NCBI RefSeq assembly: GCF_018129085.1
Contig: NZ_JAAGBB010000003.1
Span: 1-64,000, forward strand
Reading direction: 5' to 3'
DNA length: 64,000 nucleotides
From: Plastoroseomonas hellenica
GTDB taxonomy: Bacteria; Pseudomonadota; Alphaproteobacteria; Acetobacterales; Acetobacteraceae
The translations under genes were made by a program, and so were the position numbers. Position 1 is the stretch's first letter, and each line of letters opens with the position of its first letter. Below, piece after piece: positions 1-8,849 of this stretch. The notes under the pieces are model-generated. The model ran no database searches and had not been told where the DNA came from. It worked only from the letters and a program-made list of their open reading frames with translations.

Positions 1-857
1 GGCAGCAGCTCCGCCAGCGCCGTGCGCGGCTCGGCGCGCGGCCGCGCCTGCTTGGCGCCGAGCAGCAGCGCCGCCGCGTCCCGCCCGGGCAGCAGGTCGA
101 GCGTGATCGCCTCCTCGGGTCGCCAGTAGGAGGAGGCCTGCAGGATCGCCGGGCCCGAGAGGCCGCGATGGGTGAAGAGCATGGCTTCCCGGAAGCGGCT
201 TCGCCCGGCTGCCGCGACGACATCCAGCGCGACGCCGGCCAGCGGCCGCATCAGTGCGAGGTCCTCGCCTTCGAAGGTGAGCGGCACCAGCCCTGGCGCC
301 GGGGTGACGAGCGGCAGCCCGAAGCGGCGGGCGAGGTCGTGCGCGAAGCCGGTCGCGCCCATCTTCGGGATGGAGAGCCCACCGGTCGCCAGCACCAGCG
401 CGGGAGCGGCGAAATCGCCGCGATCGGTTGCGACCTGGAAGGCCTCGGCGCGGGTCACCTCGGTGACGCGATGCGCGACGCGCAGGTCGACCCCGGCCGC
501 CGAAGCCTCGGCCAGCAGCATCGCGACGATCGCGCGCGCCGAGCCGTCGCAGAAGAGCTGCCCGAGCGTCTTCTCATGGAAGGGGATGCGATGCTTCGCG
601 ACCAGCGCGATGAAGTCCTGCTGGGTGTAGCGCGCCAGCGCCGCGCGGCAGAAATGCGGGTTCCTCGACAGGAAGCGGGTGGGCTCGACGCCGAGATTGG
701 TGAAGTTGCAGCGCCCGCCGCCGGAGATCAGGATCTTCTTCCCCACCTCCTCCGCATGGTCGAGCAGCAGCACGCGCCGGCCGCGCTGCCCCGCCGTGAT
801 CGCGGCCATCAGCCCGGCGGCGCCGGCGCCGATCACGATGGCATCGAAGCGTTCCAC
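1..857 (-). CDS. YhiN/HI0933-family NAD(P)/FAD-dependent oxidoreductase, C-terminus cut by window edge
   Basis: This is a flavoprotein of the YhiN (HI0933-like) family, whose physiological substrate is not established. Read on the minus strand, the protein opens with a dinucleotide-binding motif, AIVIGAGAAGLMAA, close to the N-terminus. The family signature KKILISGGGRCNFTN follows at about residue 40, and a second FAD-contact motif LVLATGGLSIPKMG at about residue 155. The motif FTHRGLSGPAILQAS at about residue 225 is also typical. About 285 codons are visible and the family is usually near 400, so roughly the last quarter lies outside the window. I chose the GTG at 857 because it stands six codons before the Rossmann motif. 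No in-frame ATG is close, so the start is uncertain. The gene is divergent from the NIPSNAP gene at 941. Confidence 0.88.
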   Translation of the reverse strand, partial: MERFDAIVIGAGAAGLMAAITAGQRGRRVLLLDHAEEVGKKILISGGGRCNFTNLGVEPTRFLSRNPHFCRAALARYTQQDFIALVAKHRIPFHEKTLGQLFCDGSARAIVAMLLAEASAAGVDLRVAHRVTEVTRAEAFQVATDRGDFAAPALVLATGGLSIPKMGATGFAHDLARRFGLPLVTPAPGLVPLTFEGEDLALMRPLAGVALDVVAAAGRSRFREAMLFTHRGLSGPAILQASSYWRPEEAITLDLLPGRDAAALLLGAKQARPRAEPRTALAELL

Positions 858-940
858 CGGCGCCTTCTGGCACGCCCTGGCGTGCCCCGCAAAGCTGGGC
901 TCTAAATCGATGTGCTGATCGCATCACGGAGAGAAACGCG

Positions 941-1264
941 ATGATCGTCGAAGAGCGCATCTACACGCTGCACCCCGGCCAGGCGCCGGCCTACGTCAAG
1001 GCCTATCAGGAGGAAGGGCTGGCGATCCAGAAGCCGATCCTTGGCCGCCTCGTCGGCTACTACATGACCGAGTTCGGTCCCCTCAACCAGGTGATCCACA
1101 TGTGGGCCTATGACAGCCTCGCCGAACGCGAGGAGCGGCGCGCGAAGCTCGGCGCCAGCGAGGCCTGGAAGGCCTATATCGCCAAGGTGCGCGGCATGAT
1201 CGTCACCCAGGAGAACAAGATCCTGGTCCCGGCGCCCTTCCTCGAGGTGAAGTGGCAGGACTGA
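941..1264 (+). CDS. NIPSNAP family protein
   Basis: The product is 107 residues and has the usual size and pattern of NIPSNAP domain proteins. These are small ferredoxin-like-fold proteins often found beside catabolic genes; their function is poorly defined. The N-terminus MIVEERIYTLHPGQAPAYV is characteristic, and the central HMWAYDSLAERE motif matches the conserved W-x-Y/F-x-S/D-L region. The ATG at 941 is preceded by the purine-rich GGAGAGAAACGCG. It is divergent from the YhiN-type gene, with only about 80 bp between them, so both promoters must lie in that gap. Family assignment is firm, role unknown. Confidence 0.9.
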   Translation: MIVEERIYTLHPGQAPAYVKAYQEEGLAIQKPILGRLVGYYMTEFGPLNQVIHMWAYDSLAEREERRAKLGASEAWKAYIAKVRGMIVTQENKILVPAPFLEVKWQD

Positions 1265-1384
1265 GCCGGGAAGCAGATCGCCGCAGGGCGCGCAGCGGCC
1301 GGAGGCGTGAATCTGTTCGCCAGACATGCCTCCGGTCACGGGCGTTTGCCGCCCGTGACCGCGGCCGCATGATAAGATCGCGCC

Positions 1385-1759
1385 ATGCGACGCCTGCTGG
1401 CCCTGTTGCCCCTTCTCGCCGCCTGCGCCGATCGCGGCGCGGAGTTCGACGCCCGCATGGCCGGCTATATCGGCCGGCCCGAAAGTGAGCTGGTGATGGG
1501 CCTCGGCGTTCCCGACCGGGTGCAGGAGCTGGAAGGGCGCCGCTTCCTCGACTACGAGCTGCGCGGCGGCTATGGCGGCCCGACACTCACCCCTTCTTTC
1601 GGCTTCGGGTTCGGCAGCTTCGGCGGCGGTGCGGTCTGGGGCACCGGGGTCGGGCTCGGGATCGGCGGTGCCGCGCCGCCCCCCGCCTGCGGGGTCACCT
1701 TCGCGCTGCGCCAGGGCCGGGTCGAGAGCTTCACCCGCCGTGGCACGGGTTGCGCCTGA
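1385..1759 (+). CDS. Small glycine-rich lipoprotein
   Basis: The product has 124 residues and begins with a short type II signal sequence, MRRLLALLPLLAACADR, in which LLAAC is a good lipobox. The mature protein would therefore be attached to a membrane through Cys15. The region GRPESELVMGLGVPDRVQEL resembles the start of SmpA/OmlA-like small lipoproteins, which often carry a GxxxxxLxxxLGxP pattern. After that the sequence is rich in Gly, Phe and Ser and ends with two Cys (residues about 101 and 123) that could form a disulfide. It sits alone between the NIPSNAP gene and the dehydratase gene. No firm function can be given. Confidence 0.72.
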   Translation: MRRLLALLPLLAACADRGAEFDARMAGYIGRPESELVMGLGVPDRVQELEGRRFLDYELRGGYGGPTLTPSFGFGFGSFGGGAVWGTGVGLGIGGAAPPPACGVTFALRQGRVESFTRRGTGCA

Positions 1760-1828
1760 TGGGGTGACGGCGCCGCCCAGGCAGCGCAGGATCACGGGTC
1801 CCCTCCATCGCAGCCGCTGGAAACGCCC

Positions 1829-3376
1829 ATGATCGACCTTGCCGCCAAGAGCCTGAACGGGCCCGTCATCCGCCTGCATCCCAAGGACAATGTGGTGGTG
1901 GCGCGGGTGCCGGTCGCCGCCGGCACCTCGATCCCCGGCGAGAACCTGCTGGCGCGGCAGGACGTGCAGGCCGGCTACAAGATCGCGACCGAGGCGCTGA
2001 AGAAGGGCGACCCGATCCTGAAATACCAGGTCACCATCGGCTTCGCCGCCGAGGACCTGCCCGCCGGCACCATGCTGCACAACCACAACATCGAGTTCCG
2101 CGAATTCGACCGCGACTACGCGATCGGCCGCGACTACGTGCCGGTCGAGCCGATCCCGGACGCCGAGCGCCTGACCTTCGAAGGCTATCGCCGCGCCGAT
2201 GGCCGCGTCGGCACCCGCAACACCATCGCGATCGTCTCCACCGTGAACTGCTCCGCGACGGTCAGCCAGGTGGTCGCGGAGCATTTCACCGCCGAGCGCC
2301 TGGCCGAATTCCCGAATGTCGACGGCGTCGCCGCCTATACCCATTCGACCGGCTGCGGCATGGAGCTTTCGGGCGAGCCGATGCAGCTCCTGCGCCGGAC
2401 GCTCGCAGGCTACATGCGGCATCCGAATGTCGGCGGCGTGGTGCTGATCGGCCTCGGCTGTGAGCGCAACCAGATCCTGACCCTGCTCGCCGACCAGGGC
2501 ATGGAGCCCGGTCCGCTCCTGAAGACGCTGACCATGCAGGAGATCGGCGGCACCAGGAAATCGATCGAGGCCGGCATCGGGGCGGTGCGCGAGATGCTGC
2601 CGGAGGTGGACAAGGCGCGGCGCGAGACGGTCTCGGCGCGGCACCTGGTGGTCGGGCTGCAATGCGGCGGCTCCGACGGCTTCTCCTCGATCACCGCCAA
2701 CCCGGCGCTCGGTGCCGCGATGGACCTGCTGGCCCGCCACGGCGGCACCGGCATCCTCTCCGAGACGCCGGAGATCTACGGCGTCGAGCACACGCTGACC
2801 CGCCGCGCCGCAAGCCGGGAGGTCGGCGAGAAGCTGATCGAGCGCATCCGCTGGTGGAAGGACGAATACGCCGCCGGCCGCGACACCCAGATCAACGGCA
2901 CCGTCAGCCCCGGCAACCAGAATGGCGGTCTCGCGAACATCTTCGAGAAGTCGCTGGGATCCTCGATGAAGGGCGGCACCGGCCCGCTGATGGCGGTCTA
3001 CCGCTATGCCGAGAAGGTCACGCAGCCCGGCTTCGTCTTCATGGACACGCCGGGCTTCGACCCGGTCTCCGCGACCGGCCAGATCGCCGGCGGCGCCAAC
3101 ATGATCGCCTTCACGACCGGCCGCGGCTCCATGTACGGCGCCAAGCCCGTCCCCTCGGTCAAGCTCGCGACCAACACGCCCATGTTCCGCCGGCTGGAAG
3201 AGGACATGGACATCAATTGCGGGGAGGTCCTGGACGGCACCTGCACGCTGCAGCAGATGGGCGAGCGCATCCTGCACCTGCTGCTGCGGGTCGCCTCCGG
3301 CGAGAAGACCAAGAGCGAGGAGCTCGGCCTCGGCCGGCATGAATTCGCCCCCTGGCAGATCGGGATTGCCGGCTGA
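1829..3376 (+). CDS. UxaA/GarD-family altronate (galactarate-type) dehydratase
   Basis: The protein is 515 residues, the normal length for single-chain UxaA-type sugar-acid dehydratases. Known members remove water from altronate or galactarate to give 2-keto-3-deoxy acids. The first ~95 residues form a SAF domain (VIRLHPKDNVVVARVPV near the N-terminus). The catalytic part carries the family patterns GRVGTRNTIAIVSTVNC (about 129-145), HSTGCGMELSG (about 172-182), GLGCERNQI (about 208) and LQCGGSDGFSSITANPALG (about 278). The conserved Cys and His residues are intact. It is not flanked by recognisable uronate genes, so the exact substrate cannot be named. The ATG at 1829 fits the family start. 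Confidence 0.93.
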   Translation: MIDLAAKSLNGPVIRLHPKDNVVVARVPVAAGTSIPGENLLARQDVQAGYKIATEALKKGDPILKYQVTIGFAAEDLPAGTMLHNHNIEFREFDRDYAIGRDYVPVEPIPDAERLTFEGYRRADGRVGTRNTIAIVSTVNCSATVSQVVAEHFTAERLAEFPNVDGVAAYTHSTGCGMELSGEPMQLLRRTLAGYMRHPNVGGVVLIGLGCERNQILTLLADQGMEPGPLLKTLTMQEIGGTRKSIEAGIGAVREMLPEVDKARRETVSARHLVVGLQCGGSDGFSSITANPALGAAMDLLARHGGTGILSETPEIYGVEHTLTRRAASREVGEKLIERIRWWKDEYAAGRDTQINGTVSPGNQNGGLANIFEKSLGSSMKGGTGPLMAVYRYAEKVTQPGFVFMDTPGFDPVSATGQIAGGANMIAFTTGRGSMYGAKPVPSVKLATNTPMFRRLEEDMDINCGEVLDGTCTLQQMGERILHLLLRVASGEKTKSEELGLGRHEFAPWQIGIAG

Positions 3377-3443
3377 GACTGGCCGCCCGACTCGCCTTAA
3401 GGGCCTTGACCGAGCCGGCCCGGTCGAGGCTCCATGGCGCCCG

Positions 3444-3725
3444 ATGCAGCTCGTTCCCGTCCCGCGCGGCGACGACGATACGCTCTGGGCCGTGATCGCC
3501 ACGGCCGGGCGTCAGAACCGCGTCGCCGAGGTATTCCGGTCCCGCAACGCGGCCCTGGCGGATCGCGAATGGCGCGCGCAGCAGGTGACCGCCTATGCGG
3601 ATTTCCTGGCGCGCGCCAGGCAGCCGGTGCCGCATTACTCGGTGGCGCCGATCCGCCGCGCCGACCTGCCGCGCAAATGGACCCCCCTGCCCGCGCTGGG
3701 TTTCCTGCGCGGGCAGTTCATTTAG
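3444..3725 (+). CDS. Conserved-looking hypothetical protein, 93 residues
   Basis: I do not recognise this gene. The ATG at 3444 gives a 93-residue soluble protein that starts MQLVPVPRGDDDTLWAVIA and ends FLRGQFI, without signal peptide or membrane segment. The frame stays open upstream to about 3339, but that extension would overlap the end of the dehydratase gene and reads like an out-of-frame shadow. It is convergent with the DUF4198 gene, whose stop codon lies 13 bp beyond. Codon use matches the neighbourhood. Confidence 0.55.
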   Translation: MQLVPVPRGDDDTLWAVIATAGRQNRVAEVFRSRNAALADREWRAQQVTAYADFLARARQPVPHYSVAPIRRADLPRKWTPLPALGFLRGQFI

Positions 3726-3738
3726 GGGGCGTTGCGCC

Positions 3739-4413
3739 TTACCGCTGGGTCCAGGCGATGCCGTCCTGCACGGTGAAGGACAGCGTGCTGACCAGGCGCA
3801 GCCGCGTATAGGCACCCTCGCCGCTGCCGCCGGCCTGCTCCTCCGTGTGGATCGCCTCGGCCACATAGCGGCCGGCCCAAGGGGTCTCGAAGGTCACGCG
3901 GCCATTCGCGTCGGTGCGCAGGCTGCGCTGCCAGCGCGGCGGGGCGACCAGCGTCACCTCGGTGCGCGGCAGGGGCTGCCCGCGGAGGGTAAGGATGAAC
4001 TCGTTGCCGCCGGCAACCACGGGGACAAGCTCAAGGTCCATGGCGGCCCGGGTTTCGCTGCGGCCTTCCCGGGCGAGCAGCACGCCCTTGGTGCGGTCCG
4101 GGCTGCCCTGGCGTCCGAAGGGCGCCAGGCTCTGCTCGACGAGGCGGATATCGGCGCTGCCGGCCGGCGCCGCGATTTCCAGGTGATCGGCCCGGCGCTC
4201 GATCGGCAGCGATGCCTGCGGATCGGCGGCGAAGGCGCGCGGGCCGCTGATGCGGTCGAGCAGGCCCCCCGTGCGCTCCCGCAGGTTCTCGACCGGCTCG
4301 CCGAAATAGGCGCGGACGGTCTGGCCATCCCGCTCCAGCCAGACCTGGTGGGCCCCGGCCTGGGCTGCGAAGAGGATGGCGGCGGCGGCCAGCAGCGTGC
4401 GCTTCAGCGTCAT
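3739..4413 (-). CDS. DUF4198 domain periplasmic protein, last gene of the iron-uptake operon
   Basis: The product is 224 residues. It begins with a Sec signal peptide (MTLKRTLLAAAAILFAAQAGA) followed at once by HQVWLERDG, the usual start of mature DUF4198 proteins. The family is annotated as a periplasmic component near metal-uptake genes; direct function is unproven. The C-terminal half has a carboxypeptidase-regulatory/Ig-like look (EVTLVAP, TDANGRVTFETPWAGRYVAEA). The ATG at 4413 has a strong AAGGAG seven bases upstream. It follows the DUF3325 gene by 26 bp and is most likely cotranscribed from the Fur-boxed promoter near 8850. A larger frame running further upstream is only the shadow of DUF3325. 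Confidence 0.85.
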   Translation of the reverse strand: MTLKRTLLAAAAILFAAQAGAHQVWLERDGQTVRAYFGEPVENLRERTGGLLDRISGPRAFAADPQASLPIERRADHLEIAAPAGSADIRLVEQSLAPFGRQGSPDRTKGVLLAREGRSETRAAMDLELVPVVAGGNEFILTLRGQPLPRTEVTLVAPPRWQRSLRTDANGRVTFETPWAGRYVAEAIHTEEQAGGSGEGAYTRLRLVSTLSFTVQDGIAWTQR

Positions 4414-4439
4414 GTGACTTCTCCTTGGTTGTCCGCGCG

Positions 4440-4772
4440 TCAGATCCGGGCGGCGAGAGCGGCGAGCCCGGTGAGAATGGGCGCCACGGGCGCAAAGCCG
4501 GCGGCGATGCGGGGCGCATAGGGCAGCAGCAACACCAGCGGCAGCGCGGCCGCGGTCAGCAGGCCGCACCAGGCGGCCGGGCCGATGACCCAGCCCCAGG
4601 ACGCGACGCAGGCCGGGAAGGAGGCGGCGAGCAGCGTCCAGCCGATCAGGCGCAACGCCAGGCGCCGCTTGGGGGGGATGCGGCGGCTGCCGAACACCTC
4701 GCCATGATGGCGTTCCATCGCGAGGCAGAGTGCCGCGAAGCCGGCATAGGCCAGCGCCAGGGCGAACAGCAT
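4440..4772 (-). CDS. DUF3325 small membrane protein
   Basis: This 110-residue protein has three hydrophobic stretches (MLFALALAYAGFAALCLAM; LIGWTLLAASFPACVASWG; GLLTAAALPLVLLLP) that would span the inner membrane. The motif AMERHHGEVFGSRR between the first two is typical of DUF3325. This family is known mainly by its place in siderophore-receptor operons together with DUF3649 and PepSY proteins, and the same order is seen here. The ATG lies 2 bp after the stop of the PepSY gene, so translation is probably coupled. Function is inferred only from context: support of ferric-siderophore reduction or handling at the inner membrane. Confidence 0.85.
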   Translation of the reverse strand: MLFALALAYAGFAALCLAMERHHGEVFGSRRIPPKRRLALRLIGWTLLAASFPACVASWGWVIGPAAWCGLLTAAALPLVLLLPYAPRIAAGFAPVAPILTGLAALAARI

Positions 4773-4774
4773 CG

Positions 4775-6334
4775 TCACTCCGCAAGTGCCGGCATGGCGC
4801 GCCTGCCCTCCGCGGCGCGGTTCGGCGTGGCGGCAGGCCGGGACCGGCCGACGATCCGGGCGGTCGCGCCCAGGAGCACGCCGAACACCAGCAGCATCAG
4901 GTCCACGCCGGCCAGTACCCAGTTCCCCGCGCGGAGCGTCGCACCGAGATGGCTGTGCGTGGTCGCGGCATTCACCAGCGGGACCGCGAGGAAGAGTACG
5001 GCGCCGGTCCAGAGCTGCTCCTGCCAGGCGCGGCGATGGCGGCGCAGCAGCGGGTGCAGGGCGGCGATCCCCCAGGCGATGAAGAAGCAGCGCACCTCCC
5101 ATTCCGCGCGCTGCGGCAGGTCCACGGGCAGCAGCCGGTTGGCCAGGAAGAACACCGCGACCGCGATCGGCAGGCCGGCGATGGTGCCGACATTCAGGAT
5201 CTCGACGAGGCGCGCGCCCGGTCTGGAAAGCGCCCCTGCCTTCTGGCGCTGCTTCACCGCCCAGAGGATGGTGCCGGTCGCGACCATCGCCGTGCCCATG
5301 AGGCCGCAGAGAAAGAGCAGCGCGCGCACCGCGCCGTCGCCGAAGCGGCCGATGTGGAGGCCGTACATCACGCCGCGGGTCTCATCCGCCGGGGCGTCCG
5401 GTTCCCGGGCCGATTGGAAGGCGCCCGTCGTGCCGTCGAAGATCACGGTGCGGCGGCTCACCGAAAGCCGCTCGCTGTCGCGCTGTGCAAGCAGGATCGT
5501 GGCGTTCGCATCGCCCGGGTTGCTGACGGTGATGCGCCCGACCTGCCCGCCCTGCCAGCGCCGCGAGGCCTCATCGAGCAGCGGCATGATGGGCGTGAGC
5601 GGCGCCGCCTGACCCGAACGCGGCCCGGGCTGCTCGATGCCGAAGACGGCGGCGTTGAAGGCCTGACGCTGGCCGTCGAAATTCGTCATGATCGCCCAGG
5701 GCATGGTCAGGATCATGAGCGTGACCAGGCCCGTGTAGGTGATCATCAGGTGGTAGGGCAGCGCGAGGACGGCGAGGATGGCATGGCCGTCGAGCCAGGA
5801 GCGTTGCCCCTTGCGCGGTCGGAAGGTGAAGAAATCCGCGAAGATCCGCCGGTGCGTCACGATGCCGCTGACGATCGCGACCAGCATGAACATGGCGCAG
5901 AAGGAGATGATCCAGCGCCCCCAGAGCGGCGGCATGCTGTAGAGCTGGAAATGGAAAGCGTAGAAAAAGTCGCCGCCGGCGGTGCCCCGCGCCGACAACT
6001 CGCCTCCGGTCCTCGGATCCATCTGGATCAGCCGGAAGCCGCGCTCGGCGGTCCTGTCGCGCCAGAAAGCAGTCGCGACCGGATTGTGCGCGGTCGGCAA
6101 CTGGATGTTCCAGCTCGGCACGTCCGGCGCCCGGCGCTGGAGCTCCGCCAGGATCACTTCGGCGGCCCGCGGGTTTGGCGCCGCGCCATGCAGTTCCGGG
6201 CGCATCCAGAGCGAGATCTCCGGGCGGAAATAGCTCACGGTGCCGGTCAGGAAGACGGCGAAGAGCACCCAGCCGACCAGGAGCCCGCTCCAGGTGTGCA
6301 GCCAGGCCATGGATTGGCGGAAGCCGTGTTTCAT
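4775..6334 (-). CDS. PepSY-associated TM helix (PiuB-type) inner-membrane protein
   Basis: The 519-residue protein starts MKHGFRQSMAWLHTWSGLL, the classic first helix of PepSY_TM proteins. It has further membrane helices near residues 145-170, 195-225, 345-370 and 390-500. The periplasmic loop has the conserved FFYAFHFQLYSMP segment with His that may bind haem or metal. A second PepSY-like loop (GRITVSNPGDANATILL, about 265) ends in RGVMYGLHIGRFG. Family members are linked to reduction or uptake of siderophore iron, and the fungal-type reductase role is inference. Its start overlaps the stop of the DUF3649 gene by ATGA, so the genes are translationally coupled. Confidence 0.92.
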   Translation of the reverse strand: MKHGFRQSMAWLHTWSGLLVGWVLFAVFLTGTVSYFRPEISLWMRPELHGAAPNPRAAEVILAELQRRAPDVPSWNIQLPTAHNPVATAFWRDRTAERGFRLIQMDPRTGGELSARGTAGGDFFYAFHFQLYSMPPLWGRWIISFCAMFMLVAIVSGIVTHRRIFADFFTFRPRKGQRSWLDGHAILAVLALPYHLMITYTGLVTLMILTMPWAIMTNFDGQRQAFNAAVFGIEQPGPRSGQAAPLTPIMPLLDEASRRWQGGQVGRITVSNPGDANATILLAQRDSERLSVSRRTVIFDGTTGAFQSAREPDAPADETRGVMYGLHIGRFGDGAVRALLFLCGLMGTAMVATGTILWAVKQRQKAGALSRPGARLVEILNVGTIAGLPIAVAVFFLANRLLPVDLPQRAEWEVRCFFIAWGIAALHPLLRRHRRAWQEQLWTGAVLFLAVPLVNAATTHSHLGATLRAGNWVLAGVDLMLLVFGVLLGATARIVGRSRPAATPNRAAEGRRAMPALAE

Positions 6335-6639
6335 GCGCCGTGCCCCATGCGCAGCAGAAGGAAGATGCCGCCGAGCAGGACAATCGGAATGGCGATCCCG
6401 ATCCACGCACGGAGCGCGGTCGCGGCCGCGAAGACCCAGACGACGGCGCCGGTCATCACCGCGAAGCTCGCCATCATGCCGGTGAGCGCGGCTTCCGCAG
6501 GGGATGTCGGCAGGCCCACCGCCAGGCAGACGGAAGCGAGCGCCGCGGCGGCATAGCCGCCGAACAGGGCGGCGACGGTCCGCGACAGGATGCCGAGGAT
6601 GCGAAGCCGCTCGCTGGCCGGTGCCGCGCTGCGCGCCAT
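6331..6639 (-). CDS. DUF3649 small membrane protein
   Basis: The gene encodes 102 residues with three hydrophobic helices: TVAALFGGYAAAALASVCLAV, ALTGMMASFAVMTGAVVWVFA and WIGIAIPIVLLGGIFLLL. The motif LPTSPAEAALTGMM between helix 1 and 2 is the DUF3649 hallmark. In other proteobacteria this family lies between a TonB receptor and a PepSY protein, exactly as here. I chose the ATG at 6639, which starts MARSAAPASERLRIL, 7 bp after the receptor's stop. Its own stop overlaps the PepSY start. Role unknown beyond association with iron acquisition. Confidence 0.85.
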   Translation of the reverse strand: MARSAAPASERLRILGILSRTVAALFGGYAAAALASVCLAVGLPTSPAEAALTGMMASFAVMTGAVVWVFAAATALRAWIGIAIPIVLLGGIFLLLRMGHGA

Positions 6640-6646
6640 CGGCCGG

Positions 6647-8800
6647 TTACCAGCTATAGGCCAGGGTCGCGAAGACCGTGCGCCCGGTGCCATAGGTGCA
6701 GGTCGTCGAGCAGGCCGCGAGGTAGGTCCTGTCGGACAGGTTGCTGCCGTTGACGGCAAGCCGCCAGTTCTGCCAGTCGATGCGCGCCATGGCGTCGTAC
6801 AGCGTGTAGCTCGGCACGTGGTAGATGCTGCCGCTCTGGTTGTTGCCGAGCGTATTGCCCTGGTACCGCACGCCGCCGCCGAGGGTCGCCGTCACGCCAT
6901 CGGCAATCCGGAAGGTGTAGTCGGTCCAGAGCGAGGCCGAATGGTTGGGCGTCGCGGTCGGGCGATTGCCAAGCGTCGCCGTGGTGCTGCGGGTGATCTC
7001 CGGCTCCTGGTAGGTATAGGCCGCGATCACGCGCCAGGCGTCGGTCAGCGCGATATTGGCCTCGAGCTCGATGCCGCGGCTGCGCGCCTCGCCGGTCTGG
7101 ATGTTGAAGCCGATATGGTTCGGATCGCCCGTGCTGACGTTCTGCTGGGTCAGGTCATAGAGCGCCATGGTGAACAGGCTGCTGCGACCCTCGGGCTGGT
7201 ACTTCAGCCCGACTTCCCACTGCTGCCCCGTCGTCGGCTCGAAGTTGCGGCCGAAGAAGTCGGTGCCGGCGGTCGGCAGGAAGGAGGTCGAGTAGCTGAC
7301 ATAGGGCGAAAGCCCGATCGCCGAGGCGTAGAGCAGCCCGACGCGGCCGGTGAGGGCGTTGTCGTTCATGGTGGCATGCGTGCCGGTGATGTTGTTGCGC
7401 GTGTCGCCCCAGGCCCAGTCCTGCCGCCCGGACAGGGTCAGGACCCAGCGGTCCAGGCGGATCTGGTCCTGCAGATAGATGCCGAACTGGCTTTGCGCCT
7501 GGTTGTTGCTGGTGGTGATGGCGGGCAGCGGGACGGCGGCGCCGTAGACCGGGCTGAAGAGGTTCAGCGACGGCACGCCTTGCGCCGGCCCCGTCAGGCT
7601 TCCCGAGCGGTTCTGGGTAAGCTGCCAGCGGTAATCCAGGCCGAACAGCGCCGTATGCGAGACCGGGCCGGTGCTGAAGCGGTACTCCGCCGAATTGTCG
7701 ACGGTGATGGCGTTGAAGATCGGCTCCCCACGGAAGGCGATGCGCGGCGACTGTCCGTTGGCCCCCACCGCGCCCGACGGGTAGATCGAGCGGTAATCGA
7801 TATTCATGTGCATGTAGCGGAGGCTCTGCCGCAGCGTCCAATCATCGGACGGCCGATGCTCGAGCTGATAGCCGGCCATGTACTGGTTGCGCAGGAAGCG
7901 GTCGTAGCCGGGCTCGCCGCTGTTGCGCTCCCGCGGGATGGTGCCGAAACGGCTGGGGTTGATGGTGCCCGCCAGCGGCAGGAAGGCGGCGTTGGAGCCG
8001 GCATCGTCGCGCATGTAGCTGGCCAGCAGGGTGAGGTCGGTGCGGTCGCCCAACCGGAATCGCAACGACGGCGCCAGGTAGATCCGGTTGTTCAGCACGT
8101 CGTCGATCTGGGTATTGCCGTCGCGCACCAGTCCCGTGAAACGCCAGAGCACGGAGCCGTCATCGGTCAGCGCGCCGCCGAGATCGAAGTGGGTCTGCAG
8201 GCGCTCGAAGCTGCCGATCTGCAGCGCCACGGTGTTCCGCAGGTCGGGCTGCGGGATGCGGCTGATGGCATTGATGATGCCGCCCGGATTGGAGGAGCCG
8301 TAGAGCGCCGAGCTCGATCCGCGCAGCACCTCGATCCGCTCCATGCCCCAGGGCTCCAGGCGGAAGCTGGAAAAGCCGGTGAAGGCCGGCAGGCGCATGC
8401 CGTCGAGGAAGATGTCGGCCGGGAAGCCGCGGATGGCGAAATACTCGCCGCGGGCATCCTCACCGTACTGCTCGAGATTGGTGCCCGCGGTGTAGCGGGT
8501 GGCGAGGCTGAGCGAGGTCGCGTTCAGGGTGTCCATGCGGTCGCGCGTGATGACGGTGACCGATTGCGGCGTCTCGTTCAGCGGCGTGTCGGTCCGGGTC
8601 GCGGTCGCGCTGCGCGTCGCGACCGGCCCCCGCACCGGGCCGCGCGCGCTTTCGCCCTCGACGCGGAGTTCCGGCAGCGTCGTCGCGGACGCCTCGCCGG
8701 TGGTCTGGGCGGCGGCATCGGCCGCGATCAGGGACATCGCCGCGGCCGGCACCCAGCAGAGACGCCCCAGCACTGTCAGATGAGTCCCGATCACGCGCAT
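6647..8800 (-). CDS. TonB-dependent siderophore receptor
   Basis: The protein is 717 residues, normal for ferric-siderophore outer-membrane receptors. A signal peptide (about 1-31, ending DAAAQ) precedes a plug domain with the motif LNETPQSVTVITRDRMD near residue 75. Later plug motifs are FAIRGFPADIFLDGMRL and GSSSALYGSSNPGGIINAIS. The barrel runs to the C-terminus, which ends ATLAYSW, an aromatic residue as expected for barrel insertion. It is the first gene of a five-gene minus-strand operon with DUF3649, PepSY, DUF3325 and DUF4198 genes. A near-consensus Fur operator lies about 50 bp upstream, so iron repression is expected. The siderophore cannot be told from sequence; no biosynthesis genes are in the window. 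Confidence 0.95.
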   Translation of the reverse strand: MRVIGTHLTVLGRLCWVPAAAMSLIAADAAAQTTGEASATTLPELRVEGESARGPVRGPVATRSATATRTDTPLNETPQSVTVITRDRMDTLNATSLSLATRYTAGTNLEQYGEDARGEYFAIRGFPADIFLDGMRLPAFTGFSSFRLEPWGMERIEVLRGSSSALYGSSNPGGIINAISRIPQPDLRNTVALQIGSFERLQTHFDLGGALTDDGSVLWRFTGLVRDGNTQIDDVLNNRIYLAPSLRFRLGDRTDLTLLASYMRDDAGSNAAFLPLAGTINPSRFGTIPRERNSGEPGYDRFLRNQYMAGYQLEHRPSDDWTLRQSLRYMHMNIDYRSIYPSGAVGANGQSPRIAFRGEPIFNAITVDNSAEYRFSTGPVSHTALFGLDYRWQLTQNRSGSLTGPAQGVPSLNLFSPVYGAAVPLPAITTSNNQAQSQFGIYLQDQIRLDRWVLTLSGRQDWAWGDTRNNITGTHATMNDNALTGRVGLLYASAIGLSPYVSYSTSFLPTAGTDFFGRNFEPTTGQQWEVGLKYQPEGRSSLFTMALYDLTQQNVSTGDPNHIGFNIQTGEARSRGIELEANIALTDAWRVIAAYTYQEPEITRSTTATLGNRPTATPNHSASLWTDYTFRIADGVTATLGGGVRYQGNTLGNNQSGSIYHVPSYTLYDAMARIDWQNWRLAVNGSNLSDRTYLAACSTTCTYGTGRTVFATLAYSW

Positions 8801-8849
8801 TCATTCCCCGGCAAAGCTGACGCCGCGTTCGACGGCATGCCCGCGCCCT

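Noticed and set aside
902-3502. Long open frame on the minus strand across the UxaA-type gene
   Set aside because: It is antisense to a clear dehydratase, rich in Arg/His/Gly/Ala and without any family motif; typical shadow in high-GC DNA.
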